Origin: Euryarchaeota archaeon
Lineage (GTDB): Archaea > Thermoplasmatota > SW-10-69-26 > JACQPN01
Assembly: GCA_016207515.1 (NCBI GenBank)
Contig: JACQPN010000021.1
Location: 124,001 to 188,000, forward strand
DNA: 64,000 nt
Reading direction: 5' to 3'
Shown here in pieces: positions 16,024 to 23,299 of this stretch. Numbering within the stretch: position 1 is the first letter of the stretch; each line of letters begins with the position of its first letter. The notes under the pieces were generated by a model. The model searched no databases and had not been told where the DNA came from. It worked only from the letters and a program-made list of their open reading frames with translations. A program made the position numbers and the translations under genes.

Positions 16024-17007
16024 CTAAGGCCAGGCAAGTTGCGGTGGAGGTGGACTCGGTTGGCCGGCGTAGATGACGAGGACGATCATCAGGAAGTCGA
16101 AGAGGAAATGAGAGACGATGGGCGCGATGACGTCCCCGGTCCGCCTCCGGATCAAGCCGTAGACGACGGCTAGGGCGAATGTCACTAGCACTTGGAGGAC
16201 GTTGAGGTAGCTTGCGTGCGCCAGGCCGAAAAGCACGGCTTGGCCCCAAAGGCCGATCCGGGGTTGGAGGAACCCCCGAAAGAAGAGTTCCTCGCCTACA
16301 CTTGCGAAGGCCGCGACGAGAAACGCCGTGCGAAGGTCCAACGCGGAGGCGATCTGGAGGGCTCGCGGGTTCGTGGGCGCTTCGATGCCGTAGCCGAACA
16401 AGAAGAGCCCGATGACGCCCAACGCGCCGAAGATGAGGAGGGTCGTCGCGACGCCGAGGAACACGCGGTTCGGGAGGCGGTCTGTGGCAAGGCCTAGTGC
16501 CCCGACCGTACCGAGCCCCGGTTTTCCGTCCACGAGTCCGACCCACACGACGACCGGGACCATGTACAGGATGAAGTTGAACATGAGCGCGACGACGATG
16601 CCGGTCGCGGACGGTAGCGTAAGGTCGTCGAAGGTCTTTCCGAGCCGGTCGATCGACTCGTAGTTGTACAACGTCTCCCCGACGATGCCGATCCCAATGA
16701 TGACGAAGAACAGGAGCGCCATGACGCTGCCGGCGAAGACGTGGTCCCATCGGCGCACTTCAAGGCCGGCCCGTCGACATAGGGGTTCGAGCAGGCGCGG
16801 CGAGATCGCGTAAAGGCCGAAGGCCGCAGCGAGAAGCGAGCCGACCACACCCACCGCCCATGGCGTGTATGTGTAACCCTCTGCGACGAGCTCGGCGGCC
16901 CGGGCGAACACGTACCAGATCACCGCGGCGCCAAGGAGTGCCGTGGTTAGTCGAAGGCCCACGAGACGCTTGGCATCCGGGGGGCCATTCTCTTCGTTCG
17001 GCTGCAA
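16024..17007 (-). CDS. CPBP-family intramembrane metalloprotease (CAAX/Abi type)
   Basis: 327 aa, about eight transmembrane segments. Catalytic motifs: GEELFFRGFLQPRIG (EExxxR), FGLAHASYLN (HxxxN-like) and IAPIVSHFLFDFLM (third His). In prokaryotes this family processes prenylated or secreted peptides, or acts in bacteriocin immunity. The start chosen is TTG 17005-17007, since a TATA box at 17031-17038 is centred 27 nt upstream; the frame remains open to 17118 but would have to be transcribed from elsewhere. Context (hairpins, Fic, HicB nearby) does not settle the substrate. Confidence 0.8.
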   Translation of the reverse strand: MQPNEENGPPDAKRLVGLRLTTALLGAAVIWYVFARAAELVAEGYTYTPWAVGVVGSLLAAAFGLYAISPRLLEPLCRRAGLEVRRWDHVFAGSVMALLFFVIIGIGIVGETLYNYESIDRLGKTFDDLTLPSATGIVVALMFNFILYMVPVVVWVGLVDGKPGLGTVGALGLATDRLPNRVFLGVATTLLIFGALGVIGLFLFGYGIEAPTNPRALQIASALDLRTAFLVAAFASVGEELFFRGFLQPRIGLWGQAVLFGLAHASYLNVLQVLVTFALAVVYGLIRRRTGDVIAPIVSHFLFDFLMIVLVIYAGQPSPPPPQLAWP

Positions 17008-17030
17008 CGGCGCCCCATCGGATGGGGCGA

Positions 17031-17038
17031 TATAGTAT
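17031..17038 (-). promoter_or_regulatory. TATA box for the CPBP protease
   Basis: The minus strand reads ATACTATA, centred 27 nt before TTG 17007; this is what decides the start of that gene. Confidence 0.5.
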
Positions 17039-17177
17039 CTTCTAGGCGGGCCGGGCCACCCCTGCCTCTGGCGCGCAAGACAGGCGAGACGTCCCGCCGA
17101 AACTACTGAGATCGGCATGCCCGCCGTTCGACGGTTCCCGGCATTTGTTGAAATCTACATTAGGGGGTTGAACCCAT

Positions 17178-17408
17178 ATGGATTCGGTCATGAAATTCAC
17201 GGTGGTCCTCGAAGAAGCAGCCGAAGGGGGTTACATAGTCCAATGCGTGGAAATCCCCGGCGCAATATCCCAAGGCGAAACCGTCGACGAGGCGCTCGCC
17301 AACGCGGCAGACGCGATCAAGGAGATCCTTTCCGTCCGTCGTGCCGACGCCAAGCGTGTGGCAGAGATCCAGCACGGCACCTTGGCGACGGTCGAAGTGG
17401 ATGCATAG
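17178..17408 (+). CDS. HicB-like antitoxin domain protein, orphan
   Basis: 76 aa. Partial RNase-H-like HicB fold: FTVVLEEAAEGGYIVQCVEI, then PGAISQGETVDEALANAADA with IKEILSV. HicB antitoxins neutralise HicA mRNA interferases, but no HicA-like gene lies on either side, so it may be an orphan regulator; many archaea carry such lone HicB-like proteins. TTAGGGGG about 10 nt before ATG can act as ribosome-binding site. It sits at the edge of the hairpin/tRNA-Val zone, as does fic. Confidence 0.8.
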   Translation: MDSVMKFTVVLEEAAEGGYIVQCVEIPGAISQGETVDEALANAADAIKEILSVRRADAKRVAEIQHGTLATVEVDA

Positions 17409-17456
17409 ATTACCGCCCGTTGTCCCGCATGGCCGATGGGTCCTTTTGGCCGGTCC

Positions 17457-17682
17457 CGGATGATTCGATTCGCTCATCATCCGCGCCACGATTCTGCTCT
17501 CTGATACAGGTCGAACCGCGGGCGCGCTAGACTCTTATACTCGGATTCGCTTGGCGATTCCTCGGCCCAGAATGAAACGCAAGTTTCATTCGGGCCAGGT
17601 GAAGTGAGGCTTCACCCCGGCCCTCGTGGACTCGCCATGGCTCGTCCACCGGGCCTCGCCGAGCTCGCTTCGCTCGCTCGGC
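17457..17682. repeat. Hairpin array immediately upstream of tRNA-Val
   Basis: Intergenic region 17409-17685 is mostly palindromes: 17457-17483 (CGGATGAT/ATCATCCG around TCGATTCGCTC), 17564-17596 (GGCCC plus GAATGAAAC-GCAA-GTTTCATTC plus GGGCC), 17598-17616 (GGTGAAG/CTTCACC), 17619-17655 (GGCCC and GTGGAC stems around TCGCCATGGCTC) and 17658-17682 (GCCGAG/CTCGGC around CTCGCTTCGCTCG). Loops again follow TCGC..CGCTC while stems differ. The same family as the array beside tRNA-Asn. Confidence 0.75.
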
Positions 17683-17685
17683 TTC

Positions 17686-17759
17686 GGGCTCATGGTCTAG
17701 TTGGTTATGACGGCGCTCTCACACAGCGCAGATCTCCGGTTCGAATCCGGATGAGCCCA
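17686..17759 (+). tRNA. tRNA-Val (CAC)
   Basis: 74 nt, no intron, no encoded CCA. Acceptor GGGCTCA/TGAGCCC, discriminator A, D-arm GTC...GAC with TTGG, anticodon stem GCGCT/AGCGC around CTCACAC (anticodon CAC), T-arm TCCGG-TTCGAAT-CCGGA. Its 3' two-thirds is the start of a long direct repeat and its 3' end is copied several times downstream in both orientations. Confidence 0.95.
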
Positions 17760-17855
17760 TGAAAGGCCGAGCGAAGGCGAGGCCGCTTCATGGGTCATCC
17801 GGAGTCAAGATGACGAGCGTTTGCGAGTCATCGAAGAATCCGGATGAGCCCATCG
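17707..17855 (+). repeat. Direct repeat copy 1 (tRNA-Val 3' part plus ~95 bp)
   Basis: 149 bp, matched by 19302-19449 with one visible difference: the loop GAGCGTTTGCGA here against GAGCGAAGCGA there. It starts inside the tRNA D-arm and ends after a second copy of the tRNA tail. Such tRNA-anchored direct repeats normally mark the ends of integrated elements; the interval to copy 2 is about 1.45 kb and holds fic. Confidence 0.8.
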
Positions 17856-18049
17856 ACGAGCGTCGCGAGGACATGGGCGAGGCCGGATTCAAGGTGGCGA
17901 AGCAATGCGGAGTCATTGCAGAATCCGGTTGAGCCCATCGCGTAGCGAAGCGAGGAGGTGCACGAGCGCGGATTCCAAGTGGAAGACGGACCGGAGTCCA
18001 CGGAGCCGCGGTGAAGCAAGGGTTCACCGGGGAATCCGGATGAGCGCAA
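17746..18049. repeat. Alternating direct and inverted copies of the tRNA-Val 3' end
   Basis: The 18-nt tail GAATCCGGATGAGCCCAT recurs in direct orientation at 17743 (the tRNA), 17836, 17921 and 18032, and in inverted, more diverged form around 17787-17803, 17873-17890 and 17969-17975. Neighbouring opposite copies form nested hairpins: 17746-17803 has about 21 base pairs around GAGCGAAGGCGA, 17836-17890 pairs GAATCCGG/CCGGATTC and GCCCAT/ATGGGC around a GAGCGTCGCGA core, and 17885-17926 pairs GGATTC/GAATCC and GCAATG/CATTGC. The gap 17760-18077 contains no gene. Confidence 0.75.
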
Positions 18050-18077
18050 CTTGACTCACGTGATTCGGTTCCACAGC

Positions 18078-19133
18078 CTAGTCGCTGGTCGGCCGACGGA
18101 CCTCGTGAAGGGACGCGACAGCATATCTGGTAGCTTCCCCTCGCCCCGATCTCTTGACCAGGCCCAGCCCTTCGAGATCCCTCAGGCGGCGTTGGACGGT
18201 CTTGTCGCTCGCTCCTGGAAAGAAGACACGTGCCTCTCGGAATCGGAAGGATGCCGCCTTGTGGATGTAGACCCATTCCAGAAGTTCTTGTCCCCCAGCC
18301 TCGAGATTCGGAGGGATCCGTTGGAGGCGGTCGCCAAGCAAATGGATCCTTACGTATCCGTCGACCACTGTACTGGCGAAGTAGTTGGCCCAGCGTTCTG
18401 GTCTGCCAACGTCGGCCTCCTCGAGCCCAGCGTAATACTCCCCTCGGTCCTCGTTGATGGTGTCGTCGATCGGGCAGTACCTGATGTTCGGGAGGCCACC
18501 GATCGCGAGCACCGTAAGGGTCGCAAGCCGGCCGAGACGCCCGTTTCCATCGCCGAAAGGATGTATCCGTTGGAATTCGTGGAAGAAGTAGGCAGAGCGC
18601 GCGAGTACGGGTAGATTTTGGGACGGGCCGTTGAGCCATGTGAGGAGTTCGTCCAGGTCTTTTTGGACGCGTTCCTTTGGCGTGGTCTCGAGGACGCCGT
18701 GGGGTCCGACGACCACATTGTCCTGCGTTTTCCATTGGCCGGGTTTCGCGTCGTTTTGGAGGGGGACGCCCGCGAAATATTCTCGATGTAATTGGCGCAG
18801 GTCATCCTTGCTCAAGGGAAACGACGCGCGTGGAAGGTCTTCGACGAGACGGAAGTAGTTCAGGACTTCGACCTCCGTTGGGAGAACGCGGCCGGGTCTC
18901 ACCGCTCCGGCTTTGTAGGTTCGGTAAAGTTCCTCGACGCGGGCAAGCTCGATCGGTCCGGCGTCGATGTTGGTCGTTCCCCACCCATTGCGGATGAGTG
19001 CGTATTGGTAGAGGGTTTGGCGGACGCGAAGACTGAGGCGATCGCTGGGGACCCCCGCGTCCAACCGGCGGGCTTTTTCGCTTTTCTCGAGAAGGAATAG
19101 GCTGGATTCCAATGTCCGCATTAATACGGTCAT
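18078..19133 (-). CDS. Fic-domain protein with C-terminal winged helix
   Basis: 351 aa. Catalytic motif HPFGDGNGRLGR at residues 191-202 is complete, so AMP transfer to Ser/Thr/Tyr of a target protein is expected. TTNIDA at residues 53-58 resembles the (S/T)xxxE(G/N) autoinhibitory helix of class II Fic proteins, with Asp instead of Glu. The C-terminal ~75 residues (ARVFFPGASDKTVQRRLRDL, then EGLGLVKRSGRGEATRYAVA) are a winged helix. It sits between two copies of a tRNA-anchored direct repeat and has a markedly AT-rich promoter, both signs of acquisition. Host target unknown. Confidence 0.9.
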   Translation of the reverse strand: MTVLMRTLESSLFLLEKSEKARRLDAGVPSDRLSLRVRQTLYQYALIRNGWGTTNIDAGPIELARVEELYRTYKAGAVRPGRVLPTEVEVLNYFRLVEDLPRASFPLSKDDLRQLHREYFAGVPLQNDAKPGQWKTQDNVVVGPHGVLETTPKERVQKDLDELLTWLNGPSQNLPVLARSAYFFHEFQRIHPFGDGNGRLGRLATLTVLAIGGLPNIRYCPIDDTINEDRGEYYAGLEEADVGRPERWANYFASTVVDGYVRIHLLGDRLQRIPPNLEAGGQELLEWVYIHKAASFRFREARVFFPGASDKTVQRRLRDLEGLGLVKRSGRGEATRYAVASLHEVRRPTSD

Positions 19134-19154
19134 ATATCTGATATAATATTTATA

Positions 19155-19164
19155 ATTTATTAAA
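19155..19164 (-). promoter_or_regulatory. AT-rich promoter of fic
   Basis: About 40 nt (19130-19170) is almost entirely A+T, unlike the surrounding DNA. TTTAATAAAT on the minus strand is centred 27 nt before the fic ATG. Confidence 0.5.
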
Positions 19165-19280
19165 GAATGACTGTGTTAATCAGGTCGCCAATCCTGTCAT
19201 CACGCTCTTCGATCGGGTAATCGGTTGTCGGTCTTGTTCGCCAATGGTCGCCTCCAACTGCTTCCCCAAAATGAAGGTCT

Positions 19281-19354
19281 CGGCTCATCCTCCAGCTGGC
19301 CATGACGGCGCTCTCACACAGCGCAGATCTCCGGTTCGAATCCGGATGAGCCCA
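19281..19354 (+). pseudogene. Decayed second tRNA-Val copy
   Basis: Same length as tRNA-Val (74 nt), with an identical sequence from the D-arm to the discriminator base including anticodon CAC. The 5' 20 or so bases are diverged: CGGCTCA replaces GGGCTCA so the first acceptor pair is lost, and CTC replaces GTC so the D-stem no longer pairs with GAC. Probably non-functional. It is the outer end of direct repeat copy 2. Confidence 0.65.
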
Positions 19355-19449
19355 TGAAAGGCCGAGCGAAGGCGAGGCCGCTTCATGGGTCATCCGGAGT
19401 CAAGATGACGAGCGAAGCGAGTCATCGAAGAATCCGGATGAGCCCATCG
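19302..19449 (+). repeat. Direct repeat copy 2
   Basis: 148 bp matching 17707-17855. Contains the tRNA-Val 3' part, the inverted tail, the GATGAC-GAGCGAAGCGA-GTCATC hairpin (19404-19426) and another tRNA tail ending at 19449. Confidence 0.8.
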
Positions 19450-19807
19450 TCGGCGCGTTGCCGGTCTTTCGTGCCCGGGCCGTTCACGAAAAAGACGGCG
19501 CGCGGCGTCGCAGCCTCCAACTAGGTCGGAACGGCAGTTTTGAAGAAGGGAACGCCCTGGAGCCGTCTTTTACGATAGCACCATAAACATTAAGAACAAA
19601 CCCCCTCTTGACCTCAAACAGCATATCCAATATGCTTAATTAGGCTCCTCGCGAGTCTAAGAGTGGTAGCGGCCCAGACCCAAGAGCAGAAAAGGCCTGT
19701 TTTTCGGGGCGGGGAAGCTATCTCGTGAATAAAATAGAAATGGGTAAATACTTCGCGTCCGTAGGACGGAATCGAAGGAAAATACACTAAAAAGGAGACA
19801 AGGGAAG
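19450..19807. other. Intergenic region upstream of the secreted-protein operon
   Basis: No gene seen. Relatively AT-rich from 19560 on. Contains a small palindrome GCATAT-CCA-ATATGC (19621-19635), TATA-like strings (CTTAATTAGG, GTAAATAC), and ends with AAAAAGGAGACAAGGGAAG, a clear Shine-Dalgarno for the gene at 19808. The mRNA therefore has a long leader. Confidence 0.5.
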
Positions 19808-20764
19808 ATGACGAGCAAGAAAGTCTTGGGCTTGGCGTTCGTGGCGGTTGCAGCATTGGCGTTCATAGTGCTTGCGCCGGCTGCGGAAGCACAAGCTACA
19901 CAGACGAACACCAATGTCATCATCACGCCAATAAACGAGAAAGTGAAACCCCTCGCCGGATCTGTAAGCATGCCGATCAAAGTATGCTACACATACACGC
20001 CATCCTCGACTGCCAGTTTACTTCCCACGAAGGTAACGATTACGGCCGCTTCTGAACAATCATACTTCATTGTGACGCCCGTCCCATCCACCAGATTCTT
20101 CGCCATCAAGACGGCCAATCCGACCCAGCAAGGATCCGGAGCACAAGTCCAGGATTGTAGCTTGGATGGCGAGATTGTGGTCCAGGTCAGCGCGACCGCG
20201 GAGGCACCGGCGTTCACGCCTACAGGCATCACCGTCGATGCAGCGGCCGCCGCCAACGGCGCCAATCTCGAACCGAGCAACAGCAACACGAAGGTGACCG
20301 TCGAGGCCGACTTCTTCTCGATACTGGATGCATCCACCCCAATCAGCATCATTAAGGCAACGCCGCAACAGGAAGTCCCCTATCCGATAACAGTCACGAA
20401 CCTCGGTAACGCACAGACGAAGGTGTTCTTCGACGTGGATTCGAAGCCCCCTGAATGGCAGGTGACGGTTCCCCCGCCGATCACGCTTGAGGCAAAGAGT
20501 GCGGGCGGAACGAGAAACCAGAAGGTCGCGACCGTCGTGGTGCTCACGCCCTACAAGAACGGGTACATGAATATCGCCGGCGCGATTACGATCAAGATCA
20601 CGTCGAATTATGCATTCGATCCCCAGAAGATCGGAGATAGGACGCTGGTGTCAACGCTGACCATCGACAAAGGTTTCTATGTGCCCGGGTTCGAGCCCCT
20701 CGCGCTCCTTGGCGGCGCATTGGGTGTTGCAGCCGCGACTGGAAGGTTCCGACGGCCTGGTTAG
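19808..20764 (+). CDS. Secreted surface protein with C-terminal PGF-like anchor
   Basis: 318 aa. Signal peptide MTSKKVLGLAFVAVAALAFI to about residue 28 (AAEAQA). Two Ig-like beta domains: residues ~35-165 with two Cys, and ~170-290 with VPYPITVTNLGNAQTKVFFD, the NEW/NPCBM-associated-like strand pattern. It ends VPGFEPLALLGGALGVAAAT then RFRRPG, a PGF-type hydrophobic basic tail that would hold it on the membrane or be cut by an archaeosortase. A strong ribosome site precedes the ATG. Probably co-transcribed with the next gene (21 nt gap) and likely its extracellular partner. Confidence 0.7.
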   Translation: MTSKKVLGLAFVAVAALAFIVLAPAAEAQATQTNTNVIITPINEKVKPLAGSVSMPIKVCYTYTPSSTASLLPTKVTITAASEQSYFIVTPVPSTRFFAIKTANPTQQGSGAQVQDCSLDGEIVVQVSATAEAPAFTPTGITVDAAAAANGANLEPSNSNTKVTVEADFFSILDASTPISIIKATPQQEVPYPITVTNLGNAQTKVFFDVDSKPPEWQVTVPPPITLEAKSAGGTRNQKVATVVVLTPYKNGYMNIAGAITIKITSNYAFDPQKIGDRTLVSTLTIDKGFYVPGFEPLALLGGALGVAAATGRFRRPG

Positions 20765-20785
20765 CGCAAGGGACGGACCGCCGAT

Positions 20786-22261
20786 ATGAAGGCCGAACGG
20801 CTTGCAGCGCTAATCGTGTTGCTGACGTTATCCGTCTCGGTTCCCACGGCTCGCGCCCAGAGCGACGTATACGGATTCTCCGTGGATGTGGAAAAAGGGT
20901 CAATCGATGTTGGCCGGTTGAAAACCGCGCTATTGCCGTTCACCGTCAACGACTTTTCTCGTGATCAGAACCAGCAGGCGATGTCTCATTCGTTCAATGT
21001 CCGAGTACAACCCTTGACTAACGACACTAAGGGTTGGGGGGCCGTACCGACAAGATCGTTTTTCAGCACCGTGCCTGGACAGCTTGTGACGTCCGAGATA
21101 TTGATCTCCACGACCGGGAATCCGCGGCCATACTTCACGAAGTGGAGCGTACTTGTCCGGATGTCCGTCTTCAACGGCTCGTATTACGACGACTCGTTTG
21201 AGTTCGAGGCGCGGCTTATCCCATTCTATGAACCGCATCTCCTTATCGCGGACGCCCCCGTGAGCATCGGGCCGTCCGGCGAGGTCCATTACAATGTCCA
21301 AGTGACGAATGCTGGCGCATACCCAGACAGTTTCGATCTCAGCGTGGTCCCCACGCTCGGCTGGTTCGCCGGAATACAGCCCAATATCGCCCTGGAGCCT
21401 GGCGAGACCGAGATTGTGAAACTCACCTTGGTGGCCCCGTCGGCAAAGGCGTTTTATCAGGGGGAGACGGCGACATTCACGCTCGTCGCGGTCTCAAACA
21501 CCGACCCTGACTTCGCCTACACGACAATTGCCGTGGCGTCAGTCGCCGGCTTCTACGTCCCGCCGTTCTGGTGGCCGCAGATCGGTCTTGGCGCGGTTCT
21601 CCTGTCGATCGTGGTTTCTGGGACTCGCATGAGGGCGCGGCAACGTCGCCTCGAAGACGGGCCTCCGCGTCCGGTGCGGCTCACGCCCGCCCAGGAGGAA
21701 GCGATGTTCCGGCTCAGATCCACGGATCCGGAGGCTTACAGGGTGCGTTCGGCGGAACTGCGTCGCATCTACGAGGCGCGGCGCGCCGATTACAAGGCGC
21801 ACATCAAGGAGCGCCATCAACATTTCCTCGTCGAGAAGCGCCATCAGCGCGCCGAGGCCGCGCGGATCCGCAGGGAACGGAAGGCGAAGGCGAGAGCCAC
21901 GTCAACGCAGCGTCAGACGGCGGCGCGCGAAAAGGCCCGGATACGCAAGGAAGCCGCCCGCGCCGCGCAAGATAAGAGAAAGCAGATCCAGGGGATCGCG
22001 AAGCTCCAAAGGAAAGCGCAGGTGGAAAAGCAACGGGTCGAAAAGAAGGCTTGGAAGGCAGACCGGGGGAAGCGCAAGGCCGAGGCGCGCGCCGCGAAGA
22101 TCGCCAAGAAGGAAGAGGCGAAGCGGCGTAAACAGCTCGCAAAGCTGGAGAAGGTCAAGCGGAAACTGGTCGCCAAGAAGACGAAGGAGCTCCAGCGCCA
22201 GAAGAAGGCCCAACTCAAGGCGTTGAAACAGCAGGCCAAGATGGCAAGAAAACAGAAGTGA
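20786..22261 (+). CDS. Single-pass membrane protein with secreted Ig-like domain and long Lys/Arg/Ala-rich cytoplasmic tail
   Basis: 491 aa. Signal peptide to about residue 24 (TARA). Extracytoplasmic part ~25-255 includes an Ig-like domain (GEVHYNVQVTNAGAYPDSFD, LEPGETEIVKLTLVAPSAKA). One transmembrane helix at ~262-278 (FWWPQIGLGAVLLSIVVSG). The remaining ~210 residues are cytoplasmic, almost entirely helical and packed with Lys, Arg, Ala and Gln (e.g. RKAQVEKQRVEKKAWKADRG), with a strongly positive net charge. Such a tail could bind nucleic acid, ribosomes or anionic lipid. No known family recognised. The gene follows 19808 in an apparent operon. Confidence 0.7.
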   Translation: MKAERLAALIVLLTLSVSVPTARAQSDVYGFSVDVEKGSIDVGRLKTALLPFTVNDFSRDQNQQAMSHSFNVRVQPLTNDTKGWGAVPTRSFFSTVPGQLVTSEILISTTGNPRPYFTKWSVLVRMSVFNGSYYDDSFEFEARLIPFYEPHLLIADAPVSIGPSGEVHYNVQVTNAGAYPDSFDLSVVPTLGWFAGIQPNIALEPGETEIVKLTLVAPSAKAFYQGETATFTLVAVSNTDPDFAYTTIAVASVAGFYVPPFWWPQIGLGAVLLSIVVSGTRMRARQRRLEDGPPRPVRLTPAQEEAMFRLRSTDPEAYRVRSAELRRIYEARRADYKAHIKERHQHFLVEKRHQRAEAARIRRERKAKARATSTQRQTAAREKARIRKEAARAAQDKRKQIQGIAKLQRKAQVEKQRVEKKAWKADRGKRKAEARAAKIAKKEEAKRRKQLAKLEKVKRKLVAKKTKELQRQKKAQLKALKQQAKMARKQK

Positions 22262-22421
22262 ACCCCGGTTTCTTCCAAGGCAATCTCGTGGGTGACGGTC
22301 GTAGAGGAGACCCAGCCCGAAGCGGCGACGCCCATGGCGGCATCGGCGGGCGGTGGACGCCAACCTGGACCGGCAGTTTTCCGGCTGCATGGCCATGTTC
22401 GTCCATTGAAGCCGCAGAAAA

Positions 22422-22430
22422 CGTTAATAG
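22422..22430 (+). promoter_or_regulatory. TATA-like box for lipoprotein at 22454
   Basis: CGTTAATAG, centred 27-28 nt before ATG 22454. Confidence 0.5.
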
Positions 22431-22453
22431 GCCAAAAGCCGAGAGGCGTCAAG

Positions 22454-23230
22454 ATGCGAAAGAGTGGCGGACACCGGGGGCGACCGGCCCTCCTTCTCAT
22501 GCTCGTCCTTCTCGCACCCACCCTTTCAGGCTGCGTCTCGTTCCAGAAGGACGTCCGTTTGATCGTCGTCGGTTCAGCGCCAAAACAGACGAACGGCCTC
22601 ACGATCAGCGCGTTCTCCCAGGTCCCTATAATCGGCGGGATCGCCAACGGCCTCGCGACCTACTCGGTATCGAAGGACGGTCACTCGGTCTATCCTCCCG
22701 CGGGGGGAAGCGCCATCCTCAACATCGAGGCCGGTCGCGGCACCGTCTTCATCCCCTACAGCAGCTTCGTCGTGGATAACGGGCCCTACGACATCGTCGT
22801 GGAGTTCAACGGGGACCGCGGTGTGGCAAAAGTCGACGTGGAAAAATGGGTGAACCACGTCTTCGTGAAGCCCTACGTGGTAAAGGATTCCCTCATGGTG
22901 GACGCTGTCTTGGAGAAGAACCGGGGCGACCCGAACTCCAGGATACTCGCGGAGGGCACCTTGCTCCTCGACATCAACTACCACCGCACCGGTTGCAAGG
23001 ACTCGGCCGAGCGCGTCTTCTCGCTCTCCGTGACGACGCCTAGCGGCGGCCGGGACCCGACCTTCACGCGGGTCTCCGTGCCGTTCTCGGCCTTAAAGGC
23101 GACGAGCGGGTACTACACCGCGGAGTCGACCTTCCACAATCTGGAAGCGTATGGGAACAACAACGTCAAGAACGACCCGACCGTGTACGAGGGAAGCTAT
23201 CCGGCGAATTGTGTCTTCGTCCAACGATGA
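22454..23230 (+). CDS. Predicted lipoprotein, unknown function
   Basis: 258 aa from ATG 22454, which is 27 nt from a TATA-like box and gives a clean lipoprotein signal (ALLLMLVLLAPTLSGC). The open frame extends to 22292 but that part is not signal-like. The mature protein is a beta-rich domain with two Cys (TGCKDSAE, ANCVFVQR, likely a disulfide). VVDNGPYDIVVEFNGDRGVA resembles Ig-like strands. No known family. Followed after 69 nt by another lipoprotein. Confidence 0.65.
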   Translation: MRKSGGHRGRPALLLMLVLLAPTLSGCVSFQKDVRLIVVGSAPKQTNGLTISAFSQVPIIGGIANGLATYSVSKDGHSVYPPAGGSAILNIEAGRGTVFIPYSSFVVDNGPYDIVVEFNGDRGVAKVDVEKWVNHVFVKPYVVKDSLMVDAVLEKNRGDPNSRILAEGTLLLDINYHRTGCKDSAERVFSLSVTTPSGGRDPTFTRVSVPFSALKATSGYYTAESTFHNLEAYGNNNVKNDPTVYEGSYPANCVFVQR

Positions 23231-23299
23231 CGGGACTGCCTGGAGCTGCGCGTTTACGAAATCTGGAAAAAGCCCTGCGGCGTTCGGAGGATCGTTGAC

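Noticed and set aside
19160-19393. 77-aa minus-strand frame containing HPDSNRRSALCESAVM
   Set aside because: It is the antisense of the tRNA-Val copy and its repeat; such peptides commonly arise from reading tRNA genes backwards.
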